Part shown: positions 51,453 through 59,275 of the stretch, piece by piece | Position numbering within the stretch: the first letter of the stretch is position 1 | Layout of the letters: every line of letters begins with the position of its first letter | Source of the DNA: Devosia elaeis | Lineage (GTDB): Bacteria; Pseudomonadota; Alphaproteobacteria; Rhizobiales; Devosiaceae | Length of the DNA stretch: 64,000 nt | NCBI RefSeq assembly: GCF_001650025.1 | Contig: NZ_LVVY01000067.1 | Coordinates: 32,358-96,357 of the forward strand | Direction: 5' to 3' | Program-made: the position numbers and the translations under genes | Notes under the pieces: generated by a model | Seen by the model: only the letters and a program-made list of their open reading frames with translations | Database searches by the model: none | What the model was told of the DNA's origin: nothing

Positions 51453-53453
51453 CTAGAGGAAGTTCACCAGGCTCAATTTGCTGACCATCGCGGTCACCTG
51501 GTAGCTCGCGGTCAGGCGTGTCTGGAGCGCCATGATCTCCATGGCCACGTTTTCCTTGCTTACCGTTTCGACGTCGCTGAGCAGGTTGTCCAGCTGCGCC
51601 TTGTAATTGGTGTGACGCTCCTGGGCGGCATTCATGGCCGACCAGGCGACGCCGATTTCCATGGCGACGAGTTCGATCGACCCCCGCTCGACATTGCGCG
51701 CTTCGGACAATTCGAGCTGCTGGCGACGCGCCATGGCGTCGAACCGATGCTTGGCCGGATCGAGATCGGGCGCGTTCGGATCGCTGGCATTGGTGATTTC
51801 CGGATAGGTCTCCACTGACATGGCCGCGAACGAGCGCATCATGCGCAGATAGCCGCTCTCATTGGCCTGCATGCCGTAATTGACACGACCGGAATCCTCC
51901 ACCAAGGCGCTGACCGATTGACGCGGATTGCCCTCGGCATCGGCCGCCGCCTCGGTCACCGACCGCAGCATGGCCTTTTCGAAATTGGCCGCCGTTTCCT
52001 CGACCGAGCCGCCAATGGTGAACTGGCCCGGGCCGGCCTTGCCCGACACGGCGGTCAGGGTAACCTCGCGGCTGCGATTGCTGGGCGCAGGCTCCCGCAG
52101 CGTCAGGGTGATGGAATCCCCGGGCTGCTCGGTGCCATCGAAGGCGACGGACATCGAGGCGGGGCTGCCCGCCACATGGGTGGTGGCCGGGCTGGTGCCG
52201 CCATCGGAAACCGTCGTCACCGCATTGGCGATCCGAAAGCCATGGGCCGCCGAAACGGGCACTTTCTCGGTGAGCGAAACCTGAGCCGTGGCGGTCAGCG
52301 CATCATAGGTACGGCCTGCCTCGAGGCGTCCCATGCCTACGGCCGAAACGGCAGCGCTCTGGCCGGTATACCACATGATCGTGTCATTCGGGCTGGCCAC
52401 GCGCAGGGCGGTGGCCGTCGCCGGATCGCCACTGACGCGCAGCACCGGCTCGCCCGCCGCGTTGAAGAAATTCTCCGCGGCCGCGAAGGTCGAGGCCGCC
52501 GCCAGCTCGCTCTCGGCGACCTGTTCCAGCCTGGCGTGAAACGCATCGGTGAAAGCCTGCGCGGTCTGGGCCGCGGCGATATCGGGATCGTCGTCCGCAC
52601 CGATGACGAACTCGCCGGGCGCGCCGGTGGCATTGGCGGCATCGGTCGCGGTCAGGGTGATCTGCGTCTCGGTGCCATCGGGGAGCGTGAAGCCCATGGT
52701 AATGGTTTGGCCGGGACGGATCTGCTCGGCCGGCGGCGGTGCGAAGGTGATGGAGACCCGGTCGCCCTGCGGCGCGACGCCCGGCTGCGGCTGGGTGACG
52801 CTCACCGCGCCGCTCGTCGTGCTGATGGTGGAGAGCTTGAAGCCGAAGGGGTGCACGCCATCCTCGGCCACGGAGACGATATGGGGCGTCAGGGGGTCGA
52901 TGCTGGCCCCGAGGCGCCCCCGCCCGTCGGCACCGGCATCGGCTGCCTTGCGCTCCGTCACGATGGTCTGATAGCCCGCCCGGCCACCGGCGCCGAAAAG
53001 CAGCGTATCGGTATCGGGCAGCGGCGCCTTGTCGGTCACCGCACCGCCGAACAGGTAACGCCCGCCGACGTCGGAATTGAGCATGGTCACCATCTCGTCC
53101 AGCCGCGCCCGCGATTGAGCCGCGATGGTGGAGATGTTGATGTTGTTGGTACCGTATTGACCCTGGCGGGCGGCATTGCGCGCCTCGCTCTCGATCTTGT
53201 CCATGCGGCTGAGCGCATTGTCGTAGAAGGTCAGGCGCAGCGACACCTGCTCGATGCTGGCATTGTATCCGGAAATGGTGCTGAGCCGCGAGCGCACCGA
53301 AAGCGAAACCGGCAGGTCGCGCCCCATATCGGCCAGGGTCTGAGCCTTCATCCCCGTGCCAAGCTGCATCTGCAGCATGGCGAACTTGTCCTGCATCTTG
53401 GAGATGACCCCAAAACCGGTCTGCAGGGGAAACATCGACTTGTTGACGATCAT
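51453..53453 (-). CDS. flgL: hook-filament junction protein FlgL
   Basis: A 666-residue hook-associated protein 3. The N-terminal flagellin-like segment (VNKSMFPLQTGFGVISKMQDKFAMLQMQLGTGMK) and GRYLFGGAVTDKAPLP are typical; the C-terminal ERHTNYKAQLDNLLSDVETVSKENVAMEIMALQTRLTASYQ is the conserved coiled coil. It is about twice the length of enterobacterial FlgL; the extra mass is a beta-rich Thr/Ala/Gly central region (about residues 190-500). It is last in flgE-flgK-flgL, 14 bases after flgK. Confidence 0.93.
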   Translation of the reverse strand: MIVNKSMFPLQTGFGVISKMQDKFAMLQMQLGTGMKAQTLADMGRDLPVSLSVRSRLSTISGYNASIEQVSLRLTFYDNALSRMDKIESEARNAARQGQYGTNNINISTIAAQSRARLDEMVTMLNSDVGGRYLFGGAVTDKAPLPDTDTLLFGAGGRAGYQTIVTERKAADAGADGRGRLGASIDPLTPHIVSVAEDGVHPFGFKLSTISTTSGAVSVTQPQPGVAPQGDRVSITFAPPPAEQIRPGQTITMGFTLPDGTETQITLTATDAANATGAPGEFVIGADDDPDIAAAQTAQAFTDAFHARLEQVAESELAAASTFAAAENFFNAAGEPVLRVSGDPATATALRVASPNDTIMWYTGQSAAVSAVGMGRLEAGRTYDALTATAQVSLTEKVPVSAAHGFRIANAVTTVSDGGTSPATTHVAGSPASMSVAFDGTEQPGDSITLTLREPAPSNRSREVTLTAVSGKAGPGQFTIGGSVEETAANFEKAMLRSVTEAAADAEGNPRQSVSALVEDSGRVNYGMQANESGYLRMMRSFAAMSVETYPEITNASDPNAPDLDPAKHRFDAMARRQQLELSEARNVERGSIELVAMEIGVAWSAMNAAQERHTNYKAQLDNLLSDVETVSKENVAMEIMALQTRLTASYQVTAMVSKLSLVNFL

Positions 53454-53467
53454 GATGCCCTACTCCC

Positions 53468-55306
53468 TCAGGTCGACCGGAACAGCGTATCGAGCAATTC
53501 CTTGACCACCGCCACGATGCGGGCATTGGCGGCATAGGCGCTTTGAAGCTCGGTCAACCGCGCCATTTCCTCGTCCATGTTGACGCCGTACTCAGTTTCC
53601 ATCTGGCTGGTGATCGTGTCCAGCGTCAGCAGGCGGTCATCGCGTTGCGACAGGGCCGAGCCGATCGTGGTGCCCTGATAGTTCAACACCTGGCCGATCA
53701 ATTGCTCGACATTGCCATTGAGCGGATGGCGCCCGGCATTGGCCGCCGGCGTCGTGCCCGAAACGAAGTTCATCGAGCTCAACTGCTTGAGCACATATTC
53801 CGGCCGGGCGGCATCGCCCAGCGTATGGTCGATATCGTATTGCACCAGCAGGCGATTATCCGACAGGACCGCGGGATTGATCGTGATCCGCGCGGCAAAA
53901 CCGAGGATTTGCGGGGGATTGGTGTTGCGGTTGCCGGTGAAGGGGGTGCCGCTCTGGTCCACGAACAGTGCCATGGCCAATTCGCCGGTCTGCATGCCCC
54001 CCGCAGTGCCGCGGCTGGTGAGGCCGGTCACATCGCGAATGCCGCCAGTGCCGTCGTCGAGCACCTGCAACTGCCCCGCACCGGGACTGGTGATCTCGAG
54101 GCCAGGCAGCTTGGCATTGAGGATAGCCGCCGCAGCGCCGGCATCGGACAAGTCCACCGAGATCACCCGCTGCCCGCTGGAATCGATGAAATCCTCGCCA
54201 TCGGTGCTGTGGACGATGCGAACCCGCTGCTCGGCGCCGTTGACGGTATAGGTCAGAGAGACGTCGTTGCCCGGCTGGAGATGGGAAATTTCGGACACGA
54301 GCCCGGTGCGGCCGCTGCCATCGCTGGCGGCGCTGCCAGGCGTGGTGATCGTCGAAAAGGCCGATGCGAGAGCGGCAGCGATTTCGTCGAGCTGGTTCTG
54401 CGCTTCCACCAGCGTCCTGTCGCGCAACTCGACCAGGCCGGCCAGTTCGCCGCCCTGCAATACGCCCTGGCGCACGAGGTCGATGGTCAGCCCCGACGGC
54501 GTGACCAATTGCAGCGTGCCGACGCGGCTGTCGGCGCTGTTCGTGTCAGCTAGTGCGCTCGGCGACAAGGCACCGGCCGAGGTGAACTGGAAGGTGCTGA
54601 CGCCATTGTCGATCAGCCCCACGCCGGACCGCGTCATCAGCGACACGGTGCCGTTGGCGCGATAATCGGCCTGCACGTCGATAATGCCGGCCACGCCGGC
54701 CACCAGCCGGTCGCGCTGGTCGAGCAAGGCGGCGCGCGCTGTATCGGTCATTCCCAGATCGAGCAGCCGGTTGTTCACCTCGTTGAGCGAGACAAGCATC
54801 GCATTAACTTCGGTGACATTGTTGGTGATCTGGGTTTCCGTCTCCTGGCGTAGCTCCTGGACCATGCCCGAAAGCATGTTGAGCCGTTGCGCCATGGCCT
54901 GGGCCTCGGCAACGACATTAGCCCGCGCGGGATAATCGTCCGGGCTCGTGGCCAGTGCCTGGAGCGAATTCTTGAACGAGCCGAACATCGTATCCAGCGA
55001 GCCGCTGGAACCCGGCTTGCCGAGGAAGCCTTGCAGCTTGTTGAGATAATCGCCGGTCACCGCCGCTGAGGAGGCGTCGGAAACCTGCCGATTGTAATAA
55101 GTCTGCAGGCTCTGATTGAAGGCCCGGTTGATGCCGACGGTGCGCGCATAGGACGAATTGGCCGAGCTGTAGTCGACGACGTTCAGCGTCTGCCTGTGAT
55201 AGCCCGGCGTGCCGGCATTGGCCACGTTCCGGCTCAGGATCGAAATCGAGTCCTGGCTGGTCCGCAGACCCGAAACGGCATTGGAAAGCGACGAAATCAG
55301 ACCCAT
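53468..55306 (-). CDS. flgK: hook-associated protein FlgK
   Basis: A 612-residue HAP1. The N-terminus GLISSLSNAVSGLRTSQDSISILSRNVANAGTPGYHRQ is diagnostic, as is LQTYYNRQVSDASSAAVTGDYLNKLQGFLG. The C-terminal NMDEEMARLTELQSAYAANARIVAVVKELLDTLF is the conserved polymerisation helix. The frame extends 6 codons upstream, but the ATG at 55306 has a GGGGG element upstream. It is between flgE (63 bases) and flgL (14 bases) in one operon. Confidence 0.96.
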   Translation of the reverse strand: MGLISSLSNAVSGLRTSQDSISILSRNVANAGTPGYHRQTLNVVDYSSANSSYARTVGINRAFNQSLQTYYNRQVSDASSAAVTGDYLNKLQGFLGKPGSSGSLDTMFGSFKNSLQALATSPDDYPARANVVAEAQAMAQRLNMLSGMVQELRQETETQITNNVTEVNAMLVSLNEVNNRLLDLGMTDTARAALLDQRDRLVAGVAGIIDVQADYRANGTVSLMTRSGVGLIDNGVSTFQFTSAGALSPSALADTNSADSRVGTLQLVTPSGLTIDLVRQGVLQGGELAGLVELRDRTLVEAQNQLDEIAAALASAFSTITTPGSAASDGSGRTGLVSEISHLQPGNDVSLTYTVNGAEQRVRIVHSTDGEDFIDSSGQRVISVDLSDAGAAAAILNAKLPGLEITSPGAGQLQVLDDGTGGIRDVTGLTSRGTAGGMQTGELAMALFVDQSGTPFTGNRNTNPPQILGFAARITINPAVLSDNRLLVQYDIDHTLGDAARPEYVLKQLSSMNFVSGTTPAANAGRHPLNGNVEQLIGQVLNYQGTTIGSALSQRDDRLLTLDTITSQMETEYGVNMDEEMARLTELQSAYAANARIVAVVKELLDTLFRST

Positions 55307-55369
55307 TGCATGCCCCCGAACCAAAGACGGTCCGGGGCCAGAGCCCCGAACCCATTATTCAGCACGCGC

Positions 55370-57139
55370 CTAGCGCACCATGCTCAACGCTTCCTTCAGC
55401 ATCTCGTCGGCAGTCGAGACGATGCGCGTGGACGCCGAATAGGCCTGCTGGGTGATGATCAGCTTGGTGAATTCGTCCGAGATATCGGTATTGGACGCTT
55501 CCAGCGCCCCACCGATAATGCCCGAGCCGGACAGGTCGAAGATCGGTTCGCCCGATTCCGCCGTCGACTGATAGACGCCGCCATCCAGCCGCTTCAGCGA
55601 ATTCACGCCATTGAACTGGGCCGTGGCCACCTGCGCCATTTCGATGCGTTCGCCATTGGAATAGGTGGCGACCACGCGGCCGGAATCGGTGATGGCCACG
55701 GAAAGGAATTCGCCGGCGCCATAGCCGTTCTGGTTCAGCGTGGACACGCTCACCGTGCCGTTGACGTCGGCAAACTGGGTAATGCCATTGACCTGGTGAG
55801 CCAATTCGACATCGCCGATAAAGACGCCATTGACGGTCAGGTCCTCGATGGTGACCGAAGGCTTGCCCGCGCCCACCAGCGAGCCACTGCTGTTGAACTT
55901 GTATTGCTCGGGCGTGGGCGGATCGCCGGCGGTCACCGCCTTCCACTCGACGCCGGAGCCAGCCGCATTGCTGTCGGACATATAGAAGAGCTGCCAGGTG
56001 TCTTGTCCGCCGGCGGCGGCGCTGTCGACCTTGGCCCAGCGCAATTGCACGTTCACGGGCGCGCCGTTATGGGCATAGACAGTAATGGCGCCGCCCGAAA
56101 TGGACTGGGCAACGAAATTGTCGGCCTCGTCAGCCGTGATGGCGAGCACGTCGGGTCGCGACGGCGTGGACGAAACGCCGGTTACCGCCAGCGCATCCGC
56201 GGCCGTGCCGGAAACGCTGAACGAAGCGTGATAATCCGATCCGAGATCGACCTCGAAGACACCATTGGCCACGCTGATATTGACGTCCTGCGCCGCCCCA
56301 CCCGTATTCCGCAGCACGGTCTGAACTTCCGCGGCCACCTCCTCCAGCGTCTTTCCGGCCAGGTTGATGGCCGTGCCGCCGGACGGAACCGGATCGGCAT
56401 TGTCATGGAAGACGAAGTTCGTCGGCTTACCGTTGATGGTGAAGCTCATATTGCTCAGATCGGCAATATGATTGATGGCCGGATCGGTCCCCACGACGGC
56501 CGTGGTGCCGGCAACGGCAGCGGATTGCCAGGGGCCGGAGCCGTAATGAGCGGACTGGAGAAGCTCGCTGTTATAGACGTTCTTGTTGTAATTGGCCGTC
56601 TTGGGCAATTGCGACAGGTTGGCCTGGTAGTTGATCGTCTTGGTGACGTTGGCCGGCAGATAGGCATTGGAGAGCTTGATCACTTCCGGCACGGAGCCGG
56701 AAATATTGCCGGTGGCCGGATCGATGGGCAGCCCCTTGAGATAATAGCCGGCGCCATTGACCAGCAGACCGTCCTTGTCGATCTCGAAATCGCCGCGCCG
56801 GGTGAAATAGTTCGTGCCGGCGAACACCGAATTGCCGTCCGACTGGCCGACCTTGGGCTCGACCACGAAGAAGCCATTGGCATTGAGCGCGATATAGGTC
56901 TCGTTGGCGCTGGTCTGGATGTCGCCCTGGAGATTGTTGGTGGCACGGGACTGCGCGAGCACGGCGCCCGGCACCTGCGACTTCAGCGGCGCATCGGGGA
57001 TGAGATCCATGAAGCTGGTCTCCATCCGCTTGTAGCCCACGGTCTGCGAATTGGCGATATTGCCCGAAATATTCTCCAGCGAGTGCGCCTGCGCCCGCAG
57101 GCCGGTCACCGCACTGGAAAGAGCCCCATAGATACCCAT
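55370..57139 (-). CDS. flgE: flagellar hook protein FlgE
   Basis: A 589-residue hook subunit. GIYGALSSAVTGLRAQAHSLENISGNIANSQTVGYKRMETSFMDLI is the alphaproteobacterial FlgE start; the C-terminal GIIGGALEASNTDISDEFTKLIITQQAYSASTRIVSTADEML is equally typical. It is larger than the enterobacterial hook protein (402) by an expanded central domain, as in rhizobia and Caulobacter. A consensus sigma-54 promoter and ftr-like palindrome lie upstream. First gene of the hook operon. Confidence 0.97.
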   Translation of the reverse strand: MGIYGALSSAVTGLRAQAHSLENISGNIANSQTVGYKRMETSFMDLIPDAPLKSQVPGAVLAQSRATNNLQGDIQTSANETYIALNANGFFVVEPKVGQSDGNSVFAGTNYFTRRGDFEIDKDGLLVNGAGYYLKGLPIDPATGNISGSVPEVIKLSNAYLPANVTKTINYQANLSQLPKTANYNKNVYNSELLQSAHYGSGPWQSAAVAGTTAVVGTDPAINHIADLSNMSFTINGKPTNFVFHDNADPVPSGGTAINLAGKTLEEVAAEVQTVLRNTGGAAQDVNISVANGVFEVDLGSDYHASFSVSGTAADALAVTGVSSTPSRPDVLAITADEADNFVAQSISGGAITVYAHNGAPVNVQLRWAKVDSAAAGGQDTWQLFYMSDSNAAGSGVEWKAVTAGDPPTPEQYKFNSSGSLVGAGKPSVTIEDLTVNGVFIGDVELAHQVNGITQFADVNGTVSVSTLNQNGYGAGEFLSVAITDSGRVVATYSNGERIEMAQVATAQFNGVNSLKRLDGGVYQSTAESGEPIFDLSGSGIIGGALEASNTDISDEFTKLIITQQAYSASTRIVSTADEMLKEALSMVR

Positions 57140-57190
57140 CTGTCACTCCGTAAACCCGGTCGCGCCCCGTGACGCATTCGGACCGATCAA

Positions 57191-57206
57191 TGCAAAGGCA
57201 GTGCCA
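57191..57206 (-). promoter_or_regulatory. consensus sigma-54 promoter of flgE operon
   Basis: On the minus strand TGGCACTGCCTTTGCA: perfect TGGCAC-N5-TTGCA with GG-N10-GC spacing, 52 bases before the flgE start. Confidence 0.85.
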
Positions 57207-57293
57207 AGTGACCCAAGCATTGATTTCATTGATCTTTTCGCGGGGCGCCGCGCAAAATGCGGCAACAAGGCGGCAAGAGAGTCCGGGCCATGG

Positions 57294-57307
57294 GGCAGAT
57301 TTTGCCG
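57294..57307 (-). promoter_or_regulatory. FlbD enhancer (ftr)-like palindrome upstream of flgE
   Basis: GGCAGATTTTGCCG, the same motif as at flgF and fliX/flgI, 88 bases upstream of the sigma-54 promoter, a typical enhancer distance. Confidence 0.6.
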
Positions 57308-57377
57308 CCTGCTTGTGAAAGCCGGACCATTCGCGTAAATCGGCTGCTGACACGCCAAAGGGACGAACCGGGCCGCC

Positions 57378-58244
57378 ATGCTGTTTTCCAGCGTCGATGA
57401 ATTCGTGAAAGCGCCGCGCCGCGCCGTGACGGTGTTCGGCATGGCCGGCGTCGGCAAGACGCGGCTTTCCAATATGCTGCGCGCCAATCACTGGTTCCAT
57501 TATTCCGCCGATTATCGCATCGGCACGCGCTATATGGGCGAATTCATCGTCGACAACTTCAAGCGCGAAGCCATGAAGGTGCCGTTCCTGGCGCAGCTGC
57601 TGCGTACGGATTCGATCTACATTTCGTCCAACATCACCTTCGACAATCTCGACCCGCTGTCGACCTATCTCGGCACTCCCGGCGATCCCAATCGCGGCGG
57701 CCTGCCCCTGCCCGAATATCAGCGCCGGCAGGAACAGCACCGCGTCGCCGAGATCGCCGCCCTGGGCGACCTGCCCTATTTCATCGAGCGCGCCAAGGCG
57801 CTCTACGACTACGACAATTTCATCGCCGATACCGGCGGTTCGCTGATCGAAGTCATCGATCCCGCCGACCCGGAAGACCCCGTGGTCAGGACCCTCGCCG
57901 AGCATACGGCGCTGATCTACATCCGCGGCACGGAAGAGAACGCGGCCGACCTGGTGAAGCGGTTCCGCAAATCGCCGAAGCCGATGTATTACCGGCCGGA
58001 ATTCCTCCTGGAGAAATGGGCCGAATACAAGCTGATCCAGGGCATCCACGACGACAATGACGTGAACCCCGCCGGTTTCGGCGCCTGGGGTTTCGAGGCG
58101 CTGCTGCATAACCGTCTGCCCCGCTACCAGGCGCTGGCTGACAATTTCGGCTATGTCGTGGAAGCTTCGGACCTCGCCATCGTCCGCGATGGCGACGAAT
58201 TCGTCGATCTGGTCGCCGCTGCAATCGAGAAGCGAATGCGCTAG
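57378..58244 (+). CDS. P-loop ATPase of unknown function
   Basis: A 288-residue protein with a Walker A motif near the N-terminus (VFGMAGVGKTRLSNML) and a later hydrophobic strand ending in Asp (FIADTGGSLIEVID) that could be Walker B-like. The remainder (SADYRIGTRYMGEFIVDNFKREA; YYRPEFLLEKWAEYKLIQGIHDDNDVNP) matches no family I can name. It is complete, soluble and in a normal codon style. The 238-base upstream region is shared with divergent flgE. The stop codon's last base begins a 14-bp hairpin before metAA. Confidence 0.75.
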   Translation: MLFSSVDEFVKAPRRAVTVFGMAGVGKTRLSNMLRANHWFHYSADYRIGTRYMGEFIVDNFKREAMKVPFLAQLLRTDSIYISSNITFDNLDPLSTYLGTPGDPNRGGLPLPEYQRRQEQHRVAEIAALGDLPYFIERAKALYDYDNFIADTGGSLIEVIDPADPEDPVVRTLAEHTALIYIRGTEENAADLVKRFRKSPKPMYYRPEFLLEKWAEYKLIQGIHDDNDVNPAGFGAWGFEALLHNRLPRYQALADNFGYVVEASDLAIVRDGDEFVDLVAAAIEKRMR

Positions 58245-58274
58245 CGCGTCTTCCGGGACACCCGGAAGACGCGC
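58244..58274. terminator. strong 14-bp hairpin between ATPase gene and metAA
   Basis: GCGCGTCTTCCGGG-aca-CCCGGAAGACGCGC, perfect, beginning at the last base of the ATPase stop codon. TTTT follows only 10 bases later, so it is either a terminator with a displaced U tract, a processing signal, or a leader element for metAA 45 bases downstream. Confidence 0.6.
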
Positions 58275-58318
58275 CAGGCTTGAATCGTTTTCTCATTGCA
58301 CCCAGCTAAGAGGCTGTC

Positions 58319-59230
58319 ATGCCTATTCGAATTCCCGATAACCTGCCCGCCAGAAAGACCCTCGAACAGGAGGGCGTCTATGTCATGGATTCCAGCCGCG
58401 CCGCGCGGCAGGACATCCGCCCGCTCGAATTCGGGCTCCTGAACCTGATGCCCAACAAGGAGCGCACCGAGACCCAGTTCGCCCGGCTGATCGGCTCCAC
58501 CCCGCTGCAGATCAATCTCAGCCTCGTGCGCATCACCGAGCATCAGTCCAAGCACACCCCGGAGGAATATCTCAATTCCTTCTACCAGACCTGGGAAGAG
58601 GTGAAGGAGCGCAAGTTCGACGGCTTCATCGTCACCGGCGCGCCCGTCGCCAACATTCCCTTCGAGGAGGTGCGCTACTGGCCTGAAATGCTGGAGATCA
58701 TGGAATGGACGCGCACCAATGTGCACCATACCATGTTCATCTGCTGGGGCGCGCAGGCGGCGCTGCACCATTTCCACGGCACGCGCCGCTACCGCATGGA
58801 CAAGAAGGCTTTCGGCGTTTTCCGTCACCAGGTCCTGAAGCCCGGCTCGCCCTGGCTGCGCGGCCTGTCCGACAGCCCGATGATCCCGGTCTCGCGCTAT
58901 AACGACATCGACCGGGACAGCCTCGGCGACGGGCTCGATATCCTGATCGACAATCCCGAGATTGGCCTGTGCATGCTGGAACGCAAGGATGGGCGGGCGG
59001 TCTATTTCCTCAACCACCTGGAATATGACAACCGCTCCCTGGCCGACGAATATGATCGCGACATCCGGGCCGGGCTCGATACGCCACCACCGGCCAATCT
59101 CTTCCCCAATGGCGACACCAGCCGTGAGCCGGAAAACCGCTGGCGCAGCCATGCCCATCTCCTGTTCCAGAACTGGATCAACGAGATTTACCAGACGACG
59201 CCCTACAGGCTGGATGAGATCGGCGCATAA
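58319..59230 (+). CDS. metAA: homoserine O-acyltransferase MetA family
   Basis: A 303-residue enzyme that acylates homoserine, the first committed step of methionine synthesis. The N-terminus PIRIPDNLPARKTLEQEGVYVM, MPNKERTETQFARLIGSTPLQI, catalytic Cys142 in FICWGAQAALHHF, and HLEYD with the catalytic His are all present. MetA proteins may use succinyl- or acetyl-CoA; many non-enterobacterial ones use acetyl-CoA, so the donor is left open. GAGG lies seven bases before the ATG. No SAM riboswitch could be recognised in the 74-base leader. Confidence 0.95.
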   Translation: MPIRIPDNLPARKTLEQEGVYVMDSSRAARQDIRPLEFGLLNLMPNKERTETQFARLIGSTPLQINLSLVRITEHQSKHTPEEYLNSFYQTWEEVKERKFDGFIVTGAPVANIPFEEVRYWPEMLEIMEWTRTNVHHTMFICWGAQAALHHFHGTRRYRMDKKAFGVFRHQVLKPGSPWLRGLSDSPMIPVSRYNDIDRDSLGDGLDILIDNPEIGLCMLERKDGRAVYFLNHLEYDNRSLADEYDRDIRAGLDTPPPANLFPNGDTSREPENRWRSHAHLLFQNWINEIYQTTPYRLDEIGA

Positions 59231-59256
59231 AAAGGGGCCCTGCAGGGCCCCTTCTC
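59229..59256. terminator. bidirectional terminator between metAA and phoX
   Basis: AAAAGGGGCCC-tgca-GGGCCCCTTCT between convergent genes. Confidence 0.88.
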
Positions 59257-59275
59257 CTTTGCGGCATGCGGCCGA

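Noticed and set aside
58245..58318. Possible SAM-II-type riboswitch before metAA (GCTTGAATCG...CATTGCA...GCTAAGAGG)
   Set aside because: Some words resemble SAM-II, but the P1 stem and the conserved middle segment are absent and the leader is too short.
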